DNA from: Bactericera cockerelli | Lineage: Eukaryota > Arthropoda > Insecta > Hemiptera > Triozidae | Assembly (NCBI GenBank): GCA_024516035.1 | Contig: CM044958.1 | Location: 5,536,574 to 5,600,573 of the forward strand | Length of the DNA stretch: 64,000 nucleotides | Direction: 5' to 3' | Shown here: one piece after another, positions 21,284 to 31,094 of the stretch | Layout: every line of letters begins with the position of its first letter | Numbering within the stretch: the first letter of the stretch is position 1 | The notes under the pieces: model-generated | What the model saw: only the letters and a program-made list of their open reading frames with translations | Told to the model about the DNA's origin: nothing | Databases searched by the model: none | Made by a program: the position numbers and the translations under genes

Positions 21284-22362
21284 CTGGAATAAAGAGAATA
21301 GGTTATACCTACAATTATTGTTTTGTGTCTGAGAAGTGGAATAGAGAGAATAGGTTATACCTACAATTATTGTTTTGTGTCTGAGAACTGGAATAGAGAG
21401 AATAGGTTATACCTACAATTATTGTTTTGTGTCTGAGAACTGGAATAGAGAGAATAGGTTATACCTACAATTATTGTTTTGTGTCTGAGAACTGAAATAA
21501 ATAGAATAGGTTATACCTACTATTGTTTAGTGTCTGAGAACTGGAATAAATAGAATAGGTTATACCTACTATTGTTTAGTGTCTGAGAACTGGAATAAAT
21601 AGAATAGGTTATACCTACTATTGTTTAGTGTCTGAGAACTGGAATAAATAGAATAGGTTATACCTACTATTGTTTAGTGTCTGAGAACTGGAATAAATAG
21701 AATAGGTTATACCTACTATTGTTTAGTGTCTGAGAACTGGAATAAATAGAATAGGTTATACCTACAATTGTTTTGTGTCTGAGAACTGGAATAAATAGAA
21801 TAGGTTATACCTACTATTGTTTAGTGTCTGAGAACTGGAATAAATAGAATAGGTTATACCTACAATTGTTTTGTGTCTGAGAACTGGAATGAATAGAATA
21901 GGTTATACCTACAATTGTTTTGTGTCTGAGAACTGGAATGAATAGGTTATGGAATGAATAGGTTATACCTACAATTGTTTTGTGTCTGAGAACTGGAATG
22001 AATAGAATAGGTTATACCTACAATTGTTTTGTGTCTGAGAACTGGAATGAATAGAATAGGTTATACCTACAATTGTTTTGTGTCTGAGAACTGGAATGAA
22101 TAGAATAGGTTATACCTACAATTGTTTTGTGTCTGAGAACTGGAATAAATAGAATAGGTTATACCTACAATTGTTTTGTATCTGAGAACTGGAATAAATA
22201 GAATAGGTTATACCTACAATTGTTTTGTGTCTGAGAACTGGAATAAATAGAATAGGTTATACCTACTATTGTTTAGTGTCTGAGAACTGGAATAAATAGA
22301 ATAGGTTATACCTACAATTGTTTTGTATCTGAGAACTGGAATAAATAGAATAGGTTATACCT
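21284..22362 (-). repeat. Minisatellite of ~49-bp units, each containing the exon 14 splice acceptor
   Basis: About 22 units of 49-52 bp. On the minus strand each reads TATTCCAG|TTCTCAGA at the place where the true exon 14 begins, followed by CACAAAAC. The array lies upstream of exon 14, so every unit is a potential decoy acceptor with exon 14's own first eight bases. Two subtypes alternate (tacctacaattgttttgtg and tacctactattgtttagtg). One unit at 21,930-21,960 is irregular. Confidence 0.93.
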
Positions 22363-22640
22363 ACAATTGTTTTTTTTAAGTGGGGTTTAACGTCGCTTTC
22401 AACTGCCATGGTCATATCACGACGGGGGTTTTACCCTCCATTCGCAGGAAACTCACAAACCTGCTACTCACATTGACCTCACCCAGCCTGAGTGGGGCCG
22501 GGAAAAGCCAGCGTCACGAGAATTAGAATTTGAATGGTCACCCATCCAAGTCTTAACCTCGCTGGATGTCGCTTAACTTCGGTGTTCTGAAGGGAACCGG
22601 TGTATTCAACATGCCATCGACGCTGGCTTACAATTGTTTT
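22363..22640 (-). mobile_element. 5S rRNA-derived SINE with 11-bp target-site duplication
   Basis: The body at 22,374-22,629 is flanked by ACAATTGTTTT on both sides (22,363-22,373 and 22,630-22,640). On the minus strand the head resembles 5S rRNA: GTTGAATACACCGGTTCC, AACACCGAAGTTAAGCGACA, GACTTGGATGGGTGACC, including the internal promoter region. The tail, CGACGTTAAACCCCACTT, ends in an A-run. It inserted in the last unit of the exon 14 acceptor array. This is the SINE3 class, probably mobilised by a LINE. Confidence 0.92.
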
Positions 22641-23339
22641 GTGAGGAATCTATCATGAGAAATCCGGAAGTCTGGAAAAGCTCACAATGTGAGAATCCCG
22701 CCGTTAAAGCCAAAAAAAAGAAAGAAAAAGTCTAAGTTCTCAAGATGCTTGATCGCACATAGAAATATGTGGTTCAGGCCGAGCCAACTTTGTACTTAGG
22801 ATGGCTGGAGACCATCACTCCTCCCCCAGCTGTAACCAAGCTGGTTATAACAACCACAGTAGGAAGAACCGCCTTACCACGTCTATAAATACACCAGTTC
22901 TCATTTAGTCACTGAAATTGAGCAACGTCCAGCGAGCCTAGGACTTGGCTGACGATTCAAATTCGAGCCCTATTCTCGGCCCCATTTAGGGCGGATGAGA
23001 ATAATTTGACCTGCTGGTTTCTGAAACCACCGTCTTGATATGACCCAAATTAAAATAATTGTAATAATATCTGTAAAATTTAGAGCCATAAATTATACAT
23101 ATATTATAAACTAGCCGTTTGCCCGTGCTTTGCAACGGACTAAATTTCAAATTTAGAAAGGCATGGCCGTACTGCTGGACAGCAATGGCTTTTTGAACTT
23201 TTTATAATTTTTCTGGACAAAGCGATAATGGTTTTGGGGGAGTCAATTCTGAGACATTTTTTGCTATCTCTTACCGTTTTGGCTAAACAACTCCGGACAA
23301 ACAAACATAGGTAGGTAGTCCTTTTTTCTGTTTTATATA
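22641..23339. other. Intron 13: dispersed repeat, no gene
   Basis: At about 22,650-22,870 is a dispersed repeat (GGATGGCTGGAGACCATCAC) shared with 2430, 26,200 and 52,370. The rest, up to foldback FB-A, includes CGTGCTTTGCAACGGAC (also near 37,985 in reverse) and no coding sequence. Confidence 0.5.
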
Positions 23340-24138
23340 CAGTATGTTTCAGAAAAGGTGGCCACCCCCTCGTAACTTTTGAACGCGACGGAATTTTTCA
23401 ATTCTGTAAAGTCCTAGGTATAGGAAGTGCCCTATGGCCCATCCTGTGGTCATATTTATTTTTGGCCCCGGTCGGCCCTTCCGGCTTTTAGGCCATATTT
23501 TTTCATTTTTCTCGAGAATTTTAAATGGAATGCTATATTTTTTATTCCTGTTAAATAAAGTCCAAGTTAGGTTGAGTATAATGAGCTTTTAAAATTTTCA
23601 AAAACCTTATCAGGGGCGGAGCTAGTAGGGTGCAAGTTTCAAAATTGTTACACCCTGTATTTCAGCGTTAGTTAGATTTTTTAGTACTTTTTTTATGTTC
23701 ATAGGTTCAAAATATTGTTTTACACCATATGAAATCAAAAAATATTCTTGTTTACTTCTAATCAGGGTCATAGTAAGGTTTTTGTAAAAGTACTTTTTTT
23801 CTCACGTCAATTTTTCCGTAAATGAATGGTGTTCTCGAAATTGGCATTTTTAGAGGTGAAAGTCTGCAGAGACATATGTTTTTTATGCTTGAAATCGAAA
23901 GAAAACTTAACGGAGAAGCGATTAAAATCATAAAAAAAGCCATTTAACCTGCTAGTTTTTTCACGACAGTGTCCGGTAAAGTGGGTGAATTTCGTACTGG
24001 TTTTTTGTTGTTGTTGAGGAAACACAATTGGCATAGAAAATAAATAATAGCTAATAAGGGAATATTACTTCAATAAACATAACTAAATGCGAAATTAAAT
24101 GAAAATTATTTCTTCTAAATCAGTGCCGGATATTTTTT

Positions 24139-24148
<10 letters not shown>

Positions 24149-24171
<23 letters not shown>
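24149..24171. repeat. (TC)n microsatellite in FB-A
   Basis: A pure CT dinucleotide run at the inner edge of the left arm. The matching place of FB-B is longer (58,904-58,942). Confidence 0.9.
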
Positions 24172-24172
<1 letters not shown>

Positions 24173-24324
24173 TCACCTCTTTAAAATAATTGAAATGGTT
24201 TAATTTTGACCCTCAAGAGTTTGGTACTTGACCTGGTATTTTTTTCTCTTAAATTTAGAGATAATTAGATTTTTATTTAGAGACCTGGTATTCATTACTA
24301 GCAACACCAGTATGATTTTTTTTT

Positions 24325-24548
24325 TTTAATTTGGGTTTAATATCGCGTTTCAACTGCATGGTCATATCATAACGGGGGTGTTACATTCCATTCGCAAGAA
24401 ACTCACCAACCTCCTAAACACATTTATCTCACCCAGCCTGGGTTAGGCCGGAATGCCAGCATCACGAAGTCTTCTCCTCGCTGGACGTTGCTTAACTTCG
24501 GTGATCCTACAAGAATCGTTGCATTCAAAGCGCCATCGGACTGACTCC
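24325..24548 (-). mobile_element. Degenerate 5S-derived SINE inside FB-A
   Basis: The minus strand carries GGCGCTTTGAATGCAACG, ATCACCGAAGTTAAGCAACG and CCAGCGAGG, the 5S-like head, then the shared tail GGAATGTAACACCCCCG. The same SINE occupies the same position in FB-B, so it was present before the two foldback copies separated. Confidence 0.85.
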
Positions 24549-25600
24549 AGAATTATTGATAATGTGTTTTCTACAGATTTTACCAACTTACCAACTAAAA
24601 TTGTCTCAAGAGGGGACCCCTAGGCCGACTTGAGAAGCAGCATTATCCGATAATTATTTTTGATACAACTTGAACTTTGAAAAGTGAAAAAAAGAGAGAG
24701 AGAAAAAAAAAATATCCGGCACTGATTTAGAAGAAATAATTTTCATTTAATTCCGCATTTAGTTATGTTTATTGAAGTAATATTCCCTTATTAGCTATTA
24801 TTTATTTTCTATGCCAATTGTGTTTCCTCAACAACAACAAAAAACCAGTACGAAATTCACCCACTTTACCGGACACTGTCGTGAAAAAACTAGCAGGTTA
24901 AATGGCTTTTTTTATGATTTTAATCGCTTCTCCGTTAAGTTTTCTTTCGATTTCAAGCATAAAAAACATATGTCTCTGCAGACTTTCACCTCTAAAAATG
25001 CCAATTTCGAGAACACCATTCATTTACGGAAAAATTGACGTGAGAAAAAAAGTACTTTTACAAAAACCTTACTATGACCCTGATTAGAAGTAAACAAGAA
25101 TATTTTTTTGATTTCATATGGTGTAAAACAATATTTTGAACCTATGAACATAAAAAAAGTACTAAAAAATCTAACTAACGCTGAAATACAGGGTGTAACA
25201 ATTTTGAAACTTGCACCCTACTAGCTCCGCCCCTGATAAGGTTTTTGAAAATTTTAAAAGCTCATTATACTCAACCTAACTTGGACTTTAATTAACAGGA
25301 ATAAAAAATATAGCATTCCATTTAAAATTCTCGAGAAAAATGAAAAAATATGGCCTAAAAGCCGGAAGGGCCGACCGGGGCCAAAAATAAATATGACCAC
25401 AGGATGGGCCATAGGGCACTTCCTATACCTAGGACTTTACAGAATTGAAAAATTCCGTCGCGTTCAAAAGTTACGAGGGGGTGGCCACCTTTTCTGAAAC
25501 ATACTGTATAGAGATGTACGTTTTTGTTATTTTCAATAGGGAAATGTAAGTTCTGTCTCGAATTTTTGATCTCATTTTTTTTTTTTAAGAAACGCCTTAC

Positions 25601-25860
25601 CTTTGGAGTCATGACAAGTTTCCCGTTCAAATATTGCACGAGGACCGCTCGATTGAAATCAGGACACTCGCTGATGTGCTTCCTCAGATTGTCAACCAGG
25701 GCCGGGTATCGAACCCACAGGTTCCGGTCAGCTAGTTGCTTCAGCTCGAACGCGAGGTTGAAGATAAGCATGTCTTTCTCTTTGCATTTGACGTCGGTCA
25801 TGGGATGACTGATGGATGGGGTAGAGGGTTTGGTGGATTCTACTGATGAGGTTTTAGTTC
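25601..25860 (-). CDS. Coiled-coil gene, exon 13
   Basis: Acceptor GTTCACCAG and donor CCAAAG|GTAAGG, 260 bp, phase 1 to 0. A Ser/Thr/Pro-rich start (TKTSSVESTKPSTPSISHP) is followed by a conserved-looking globular or helical segment including LAFELKQLADRNLWVRYPAL and HISECPDFNRAVLVQYLNGK. The 2.2-kb foldback FB-A starts less than 100 bp into the following intron. Confidence 0.88.
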
Positions 25861-25879
25861 CTGGTGAACAGAGATTTCT

Positions 25880-26128
25880 GGATTAGTAATCATCATAGGG
25901 TGGCGTCATCGTGAACGATGGTAGCCAGACAGTGGAGAAATGATTCAGCACTTCTACCACTGTCTAGGAGGCTAATAATTCACAAGGGCCCCCAGAACCA
26001 AGCCAATACTGGTCTACTCCCTGTTTATAGTCCCCCAGTAAGACTGCTGGTCTACTCCCTGTTTATAGTCCCCGAGTAAGACTGCTGGTCTACTCCCTGT
26101 TTATAGTCCCCAGCCAAACTGTATTAGT
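25880..26128. repeat. Dispersed element with 38-bp internal modules
   Basis: Starts AGGGTGGCGTCATCGTGAAC and ends in tandem ~38-bp modules of GTCTACTCCCTGTTTATAGT (three here). The family recurs at 26,905-27,115, 30,640-30,835, 38,022-38,170 and as a fragment at 57,500-57,560. No protein. The number of modules varies between copies. Confidence 0.75.
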
Positions 26129-26199
26129 AAACAAAAAAAAAGACCGAAATGAACGTTCAAAACATGATGTTTGTTCGATGTTTTTCAGAACGAGTGAAC

Positions 26200-26270
26200 T
26201 TTTCAACTTAAGTTGGATAGAGACCATCACTTCCCCTGCTGTACGTAAGCTGGCTACAACAACATTATAA
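26200..26270. repeat. Short dispersed repeat (GAGACCATCAC family)
   Basis: CAACTTAAGTTGGATAGAGACC and following bases match 2430 and 22,790. Confidence 0.6.
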
Positions 26271-26435
26271 AACTTCACTCAAGTACCTACAGGTTTTTTT
26301 GGCATTGGTTAACAGATCCATTCCATACAGCTATTCCATACTAGGTAATCGCTCGAATGTAACATGCAAGTAGACATTACCATCAATAAATCGGCAAAAT
26401 TATTGCTTACTAAACGATTATTGAAGTAAACTTAC

Positions 26436-26475
26436 GTGGTAGGGTGTTTGCAGATTTGTACTCTTCATTGTGGGG
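26436..26475 (-). CDS. Coiled-coil gene, exon 12 (40 bp)
   Basis: Acceptor TTATTTTCAG and donor CCAC|GTAAGT, phase 0 to 1: PHNEEYKSANTLP. It is very short. Support comes from good splice sites on both sides and from exactly providing the phase needed by exon 13. Confidence 0.7.
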
Positions 26476-26560
26476 CTGAAAATAAGAAAAAAAAAATTAC
26501 GTTAGTATTTTACTGTTGATTGTTTTTTTTTTTAATTAAAGAAATAAAAAGTTTTCTTCT

Positions 26561-26668
26561 ATTTGGGATTCTTACCACATACTAATACGTCTTGGGCTTT
26601 CTGCTGGAATAATGGGGGGAATTTAACAGTCCTAATCGGGCAGTATAAATAAGGCGATATTATTAGTA
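26561..26668 (+). mobile_element. SINE family A, 3' fragment
   Basis: Body and tail only (CACATACTAATACGTCTTGG to GGGCAGTATAAATAAGGCG); the tRNA head is missing. It ends just before the exon 11 donor. Confidence 0.7.
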
Positions 26669-26683
26669 TAACTATCAACTTAC

Positions 26684-26776
26684 CCCTTGACACAGTGGAC
26701 TGGTTTTCATGGTACAGATTTGGTCCATGAGTTCCTGGACGGTAAAGCTGAGATTACTTTTGCACGCTTCACATGT
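26684..26776 (-). CDS. Coiled-coil gene, exon 11
   Basis: Acceptor CCGTTACAG and donor CAAGGG|GTAAGT, 93 bp, 31 residues, phase 0/0: TCEACKSNLSFTVQELMDQI then CTMKTSPLCQG. Four cysteines in 31 residues (CxxC at the start) might bind metal, but nothing else supports this. Confidence 0.78.
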
Positions 26777-26904
26777 CTGTAACGGACCAATATTGATAAA
26801 CAGATAAAACATTTTCAGTAGGAAAATAGGAAATGGGGTGTAGGGATATAGGCATTTGATCTCGACGTTTATAAATTTTATATATGTACGTACAATTGTA
26901 CACA

Positions 26905-27115
26905 CTTAACAGTCTGGCTGTGGGACTATATACAGGTAGTAGACCAGCAGTCTGACTGGGGGACTATAAACAGGGAGAAGACCAGCATTGGCTTGCTTCT
27001 GGGGGCCCTTGTCAATTATTAGGCTCCTTGTAAAGACAGTGGTAGAAGTGCTGAGTCATCCCTCCACTGTCTGGCTACCATCGTTCACGATGACGCCACC
27101 CTATGATAGTGATGA
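26905..27115. repeat. 38-bp-module dispersed element, second copy
   Basis: Opposite orientation to the 25,880 copy: modules first (GGGGGACTATAAACAGGGAG), then GGGGGCCCTTGTCAATTATT, ending GTTCACGATGACGCCACCCT. Confidence 0.75.
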
Positions 27116-27189
27116 TGACACACTTTTATAAATATTTCAAAGTTCATAAAAAAGAATTTGCTACTGAACACTAAAAGTTCTTGATATCT

Positions 27190-27312
27190 TGACAAGTTAT
27201 CCTCCCATTTAGGATTTTTACCACATAATAATGCGTCTTGGGCTTACTGCTGAAATAATGGGGCTTAATAGTCCTAATCGGGCAGTATAGATAAGGCGAT
27301 ATTATTATCTTT
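27190..27312 (+). mobile_element. SINE family A, 3' fragment
   Basis: GACAAGTTATCCTCCCATTT through TATAAGGCG-like tail and ATT repeats. Confidence 0.65.
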
Positions 27313-27339
27313 GAAGGTGATATAATGTTAGTTTTGAGT

Positions 27340-27440
27340 TTGTGACCACATAATAATGAGACTCTGAAGGTTAGGTGGTAAAAAATGGTTTGAGCATTAA
27401 CCTCGCATGGTAGATGCCTTCCACAGTATTATTATTATTA
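27340..27440 (+). mobile_element. SINE family D, 3' fragment
   Basis: GTGACCACATAATAATGAGA, GGTTAGGTGGTAAAAAATGG and CCTCGCATGGTAGATGCCTT, then ATT repeats. Matches full copies at 48,085 and 39,970. Confidence 0.65.
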
Positions 27441-27689
27441 GTAAATTTAGTATTATTATGAAACAAGATTAAATATCTAGGATTTGTTAAACCAAGAAAC
27501 TAGTTATGCAGTGCATAGTCCACTAACAGCCTGATTAAGCACGGCCATTAGCCATTTGATCGTGTATATTGTTGATTGTTTTAATCTGTTCATTAGCAAC
27601 TACGCACTTGAGCCTAAGTATTACTTAACAGCTGATATAAACGCCCTGTGATTGGTTAAAATTTCCACCAGAGCGCGTGTTAAGAGAAA

Positions 27690-27880
27690 GTGTAGGATTA
27701 ATTGTACCCCATAATACACCTAAATGCAATAGTATTATTGCGTGTGTATGCATAAAAAAAGAACGTGTGTAGGAAGAGAATGCCGCTGGCATTAGCACCG
27801 CCCTTGATCAAGTTTTGTTTGTAGGTATATATTCTATGTCATTTGTAAATAAAACTTGATCCAACATGTTTAATAATAAA
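27690..27880. repeat. Dispersed repeat with GATCAAGTTTT/AAAACTTGATC inverted pair
   Basis: GGAAGAGAATGCCGC through CCCTTGATCAAGTTTTG to AAATAAAACTTGATCCAACA. A second, shorter copy lies at 40,755-40,885. The inverted pair spans an AATAAA. Confidence 0.6.
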
Positions 27881-27999
27881 AAATAAAATAGAAAGTTAAT
27901 CTAATCCTGTTTCATAATTCGGGCATTAGAGTAGAATTTTTTTCCAATAAAAATACAGATGGTAGAATTTTTCAAAACAATGGTCCGTAAGATTTTTAC

Positions 28000-28089
28000 C
28001 TTCGTATGATCTTGAGATTCAGCAAGTTTTTCAGTCAGCTTCTCAAGTTGATCTGGAATTTCAGTAATGCTTAAGTGGCAGCCATCGTC
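28000..28089 (-). CDS. Coiled-coil gene, exon 10
   Basis: Acceptor ATTATCCAG and donor ACGAAG|GTAAAA, 90 bp, 30 residues, phase 0/0: DDGCHLSITEIPDQLEKLTE, then KLAESQDHTK. A short helical exon supported by phase and splice sites. Confidence 0.8.
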
Positions 28090-28219
28090 CTGGATAATTG
28101 AAAGCAGAAACATTGTGTAAATAAAAATAACTTGTAGGTAGTAATATCCGCGGAGATGTTAACAACAGGTACCGCACCGCAAAACAGGCTGATAACTACT
28201 AGCTACATTAATTTGCAAT

Positions 28220-28345
28220 TGATTAATTGCTATAGATACTTCATCGATAAGGTGGTCGACATACAACCTGGAGGTCGGTGGTTCAAATTCCAAGGCAAAA
28301 ATTTAGTAAAGCGACTTCGATATGTTGTGATTAACACAACTAAGT
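28220..28345 (+). mobile_element. tRNA-like SINE, family B
   Basis: CTTCATCGATAAGGTGGTCG, ACCTGGAGGTCGGTGGTTCAAATTC (A/B-box region, diverged), tail GTTGTGATTAACACAAC. Other copies at 31.3, 37.9, 43.1, 46.1, 46.3, 51.1, 52.0 and 62.6 kb. Confidence 0.7.
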
Positions 28346-28740
28346 AGTAGTTCTGTGAACTGTAAACCTCACACAGATTCAACTATCGCATTATAAAATA
28401 ATGTTCAATCACTTTTCTGTTTATACTGATTAAAATAGAGAGGTTAGTTGATGGCATGGATATTCAGAACTATTACCTGCTGATGAGAGCAAATAAGCTC
28501 GAAACAGCTGTCCAGGTATGTTCTGATATTCATGTACATCTAGTACAACTTTTGACTTTTCTGTTTATACTGATATACTGATCAAGCATGACGACAATAA
28601 ATCCTTTCATTCAATACCCCACTCGATAGGTTTTCATTAAAACATATAAACCGGCAGTACGCAAGTTAAAACAGAACCAAGTTCAAAGTTAAACACTGTG
28701 TTAGGTTGAATATGATGAAGCCAAGTTGTTTTTCTCTCAC

Positions 28741-28938
28741 CTCCGACATACACTCCATGGAGGCCAAGGCCTCCTCAATCTCCTGCGCCGTCGACTTAAG
28801 CCCCGCCCCCTGCACTTGTCGGCGCAGTTCACTCACTTCCCGCGCCCTCGCTTGCAGCTCGGCGCCCATCTCGGTTTGCAGAGAGTCTCGCTTGTAGCGC
28901 TCGTGGCTGAGGGCGAGCTTGAGCTCCTTCACCACGTT
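28741..28938 (-). CDS. Coiled-coil gene, exon 9
   Basis: Acceptor CATTTCCAG and donor TCGGAG|GTGAGA, 198 bp, 66 residues, phase 0/0. Coiled coil: VVKELKLALSHERYKRDSLQ, AREVSELRRQVQGAG. Markedly GC-rich. Confidence 0.92.
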
Positions 28939-28987
28939 CTGGAAATGTAGAAACACGAAGAGAATGGTGAGTAGAATGAAAAAGTCT

Positions 28988-29258
28988 CAGCCAGCGTCGA
29001 TGGCATGTTGAATACACCGGTTCCCTTCAGAACACCGAAGTTAAGCGACATCCAGCGAGGTTAAGACTTGGATGGGTGACCATTCAAATTCTAATTCTCG
29101 TGACGCTGGCTTTTCCCGGCCCCACTCAGGCTGGGTGAGGTCAATGTGAGTAGAAGGATTGTGATTTTCCTGCGAATGGAGGGTAAAACCCCCGTCGTGA
29201 TATGACCATGGCAGTTGAAAGCGACGTTAAACCCCACTTAAAAAAAAAAAAAAAAAAA
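28988..29258 (+). mobile_element. 5S rRNA-derived SINE, near full length with poly(A)
   Basis: Head GATGGCATGTTGAATACACC, CACCGAAGTTAAGCGACATC and GACTTGGATGGGTGACCATT follow 5S rRNA. The body is GGCCCCACTCAGGCTGGGTG, the tail GCGACGTTAAACCCCACTT, then about 18 A. AAAAAGTCT flanks both sides, a likely target duplication. Very similar to the 22.4-kb copy, so this subfamily is recent. Confidence 0.9.
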
Positions 29259-29282
29259 GTCTAGTCTCAGTCCACGATGTAA

Positions 29283-29443
29283 TGCCGGGTCCACACTAAG
29301 CGAACATTGTTCGCTAATAATGTTCGCTAACAATGTTATTTCAAACAATGTTATTTCAAACAAGTAAAAACATTTTCTAATGCCGGGTCCACACTGCGAA
29401 CATTGTTAGCTAACAATGTGCGCTTAGTGTAGACCCGCCATAA
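29283..29443. mobile_element. Small MITE with GGGTCCACACTAAGCG termini
   Basis: GCCGGGTCCACACTAAGCGA at the left is mirrored by GCGCTTAGTGTAGACCCGCC at the right. The centre repeats the left motif once (29,380). Non-coding. Confidence 0.65.
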
Positions 29444-29527
29444 GATTTCACGGTAGTGTTGCAAGCAGAGGTCCTGGATTTGGAGAGTTTGGGGGACCTA
29501 TTTACTATTTTTACTATAATTGTAGTC

Positions 29528-29830
29528 ACCGTGGCAGAGTGAGTTGGCGCGCTAGGCATTGCACGCATGGTGACCTGGGTTCAATCCCCAGCGGGGCAGG
29601 AATTTTTCTGTTCTGTACTTGGATGTTCGGGGTCTGCTCATACCTCGTGAGGAAAAATGAGTAGTTACTTGTATGAGTGACAACCAGTGGCAGCATTACC
29701 AGAGTAAAAAGAAATTAATGTAATAGAATAATTCGAAATGTAAAGGAGGCCCTTAGTCATGCTGCGCTACCCACAAAAATTGTGAAGAGGCCTTGTGCTT
29801 CACCACAAAGAAAATCATACTACTATAATG
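29528..29830 (+). mobile_element. tRNA-like SINE, family C
   Basis: GTGGCAGAGTGAGTTGGCGC (A box region), TGACCTGGGTTCAATCCCCA (B box), body TACTTGGATGTTCGGGGTCT and GTGAGGAAAAATGAGTAG, tail CTGCGCTACCCAC. Copies at 35,273 and 35,706. Confidence 0.78.
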
Positions 29831-30122
29831 ATTCGAACCCAAGTTACCCAAGATTTCTGTTTACAACGTTACCACAAAATCTCACATCTTGGCCTGAGAT
29901 CAGACTTTTTTATTGTATCATGGTTAAAATTAAAGACTATTCCACTGTTGCATAGTAACATTGGTCACTGATGGACAGATTTAATTGTGAACTTAATTGC
30001 CCCAAGCATGTCTTCTGAGAAAAAAAAAAAAAAAAAAAAACACTGTACTAAGTTGTTTTTAACATTAGAAACACATTTTCTGAGATGATGATTCGTTTGA
30101 GATGATCTTGAAACATACTGTT

Positions 30123-30414
30123 GTAAGGGCGAAATTAATAGACAAAATCGGGATCTTAAGTCATGACCAAGCACTAGTTTATCTTATCTAAAACATTACG
30201 CAAAATTTAGACTTGGCTCCACAGAGGTATTACAAAAACATCTTATATTTTCGCCCTAAGACTCTTAGAGCAAAATTAATAAACAAATTGGTTGTATATC
30301 ACAAGTAATTGCTAAGCGTTGGTTTTCCTTATCTTAAACAGTACGCAATCCGTGACTTAGCACCACAGAGGTATTTCAAAAACGTCTATTAATTCCGCCC
30401 TTAGGCTCGCATTC
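30123..30414. repeat. Dimeric inverted-end repeat (MITE-like)
   Basis: Outer ends GGGCGAAATTAATAGAC and GTCTATTAATTCCGCCC are inverted. The interior is two diverged ~145-bp halves, each with ACCACAGAGGTATT-like and AAAACRTCT motifs. Confidence 0.6.
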
Positions 30415-30639
30415 ATGAACGCTGCTGTGATAGACACTGTTACTAGAGTATCTGATATCAGCCATGTGATAGGTTGTACCATGGTAATAATAAAAGTGTA
30501 GTAACCGTCTCCCCTTTAGCGTCATTTATTAATTTGGACCTTAGTCCTGAACTACCCTATCTGAAGCATACTACTTTGATAACATCGAAGTTTGTTTCAG
30601 TGAGAAGGTACCTTTTTTTCTTTCCTAAATCAGGAAAGT

Positions 30640-30835
30640 CTGGCTGGGGGACTATAAACAGGGAGTAGACCAGCAATCTGGCTGGGGGACTATAAACAGG
30701 GAGTAGACCAGCATTGGCTTGGTTCTGGGGGCCCTTGTCAATTATTAGCCTCCTTGTAAAGACAATGGTAGAAGTGCTGAGTCATTCCTCCACCGTCTGG
30801 CTACCATCGTTCACGATGACGCCACCCAATGATGA
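30640..30835. repeat. 38-bp-module dispersed element, third copy
   Basis: Two GACTATAAACAGGGAGTAGA modules, then GGGGGCCCTTGTCAATTATT and GTTCACGATGACGCCACCCA. Lies 20 bp from the exon 8 donor. Confidence 0.75.
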
Positions 30836-30854
30836 TGAAATCAGGAAGCCTTAC

Positions 30855-31094
30855 CTCCAGTGTGTCAACTTCTTCCTTCAACTCCCCATTAGTGACGGCC
30901 AAGTCTTCCAGTTTCTTGCACAGTTTGTCAATCTCCTTCTCGTAGGATTTCATCTTCGACTCCACTCGCACCTCCAGCTCCTTGATTTCGATGTTCGCCT
31001 CTTTCAAATCGACGGCGAGCTCCTTGCATTTGGACTTCTCCGTTTCGAAGAGTTTCCTGAAGTTGACCATTTCTTGTTTGAATTTCAGTGACTC
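30855..31094 (-). CDS. Coiled-coil gene, exon 8
   Basis: Acceptor CTCTCTGTAG and donor CTGGAG|GTAAGG, 240 bp, 80 residues, phase 0/0. Unbroken heptad pattern (VNFRKLFETEKSKCKELAVD, KMKSYEKEIDKLCKKLEDLA). It lies next to a repeat of the 38-bp-module family at 30,640-30,835. Confidence 0.92.

Larger units (their letters stand above)
23340..25506. mobile_element. 2.17-kb foldback element, copy FB-A
   Basis: The ends are CAGTATGTTTCAGAAAAGG and its exact complement, flanked by TATA on both sides. Arms of about 800 bp (23,340-24,142 and about 24,707-25,506) are nearly perfect inverted repeats. The ~560-bp centre holds a (TC)n run, a degenerate 5S-derived SINE and unique sequence. The element sits in intron 13 of the coiled-coil gene. 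A near-identical copy is at 58,105-60,274. No transposase frame is seen: frames in the arms are mirror shadows. Confidence 0.93.

Noticed and set aside
28988..29100. Functional 5S rRNA gene
   Set aside because: Only the 5S-like head is present, diverged and fused to a SINE body and poly(A). Dispersed, not tandem.
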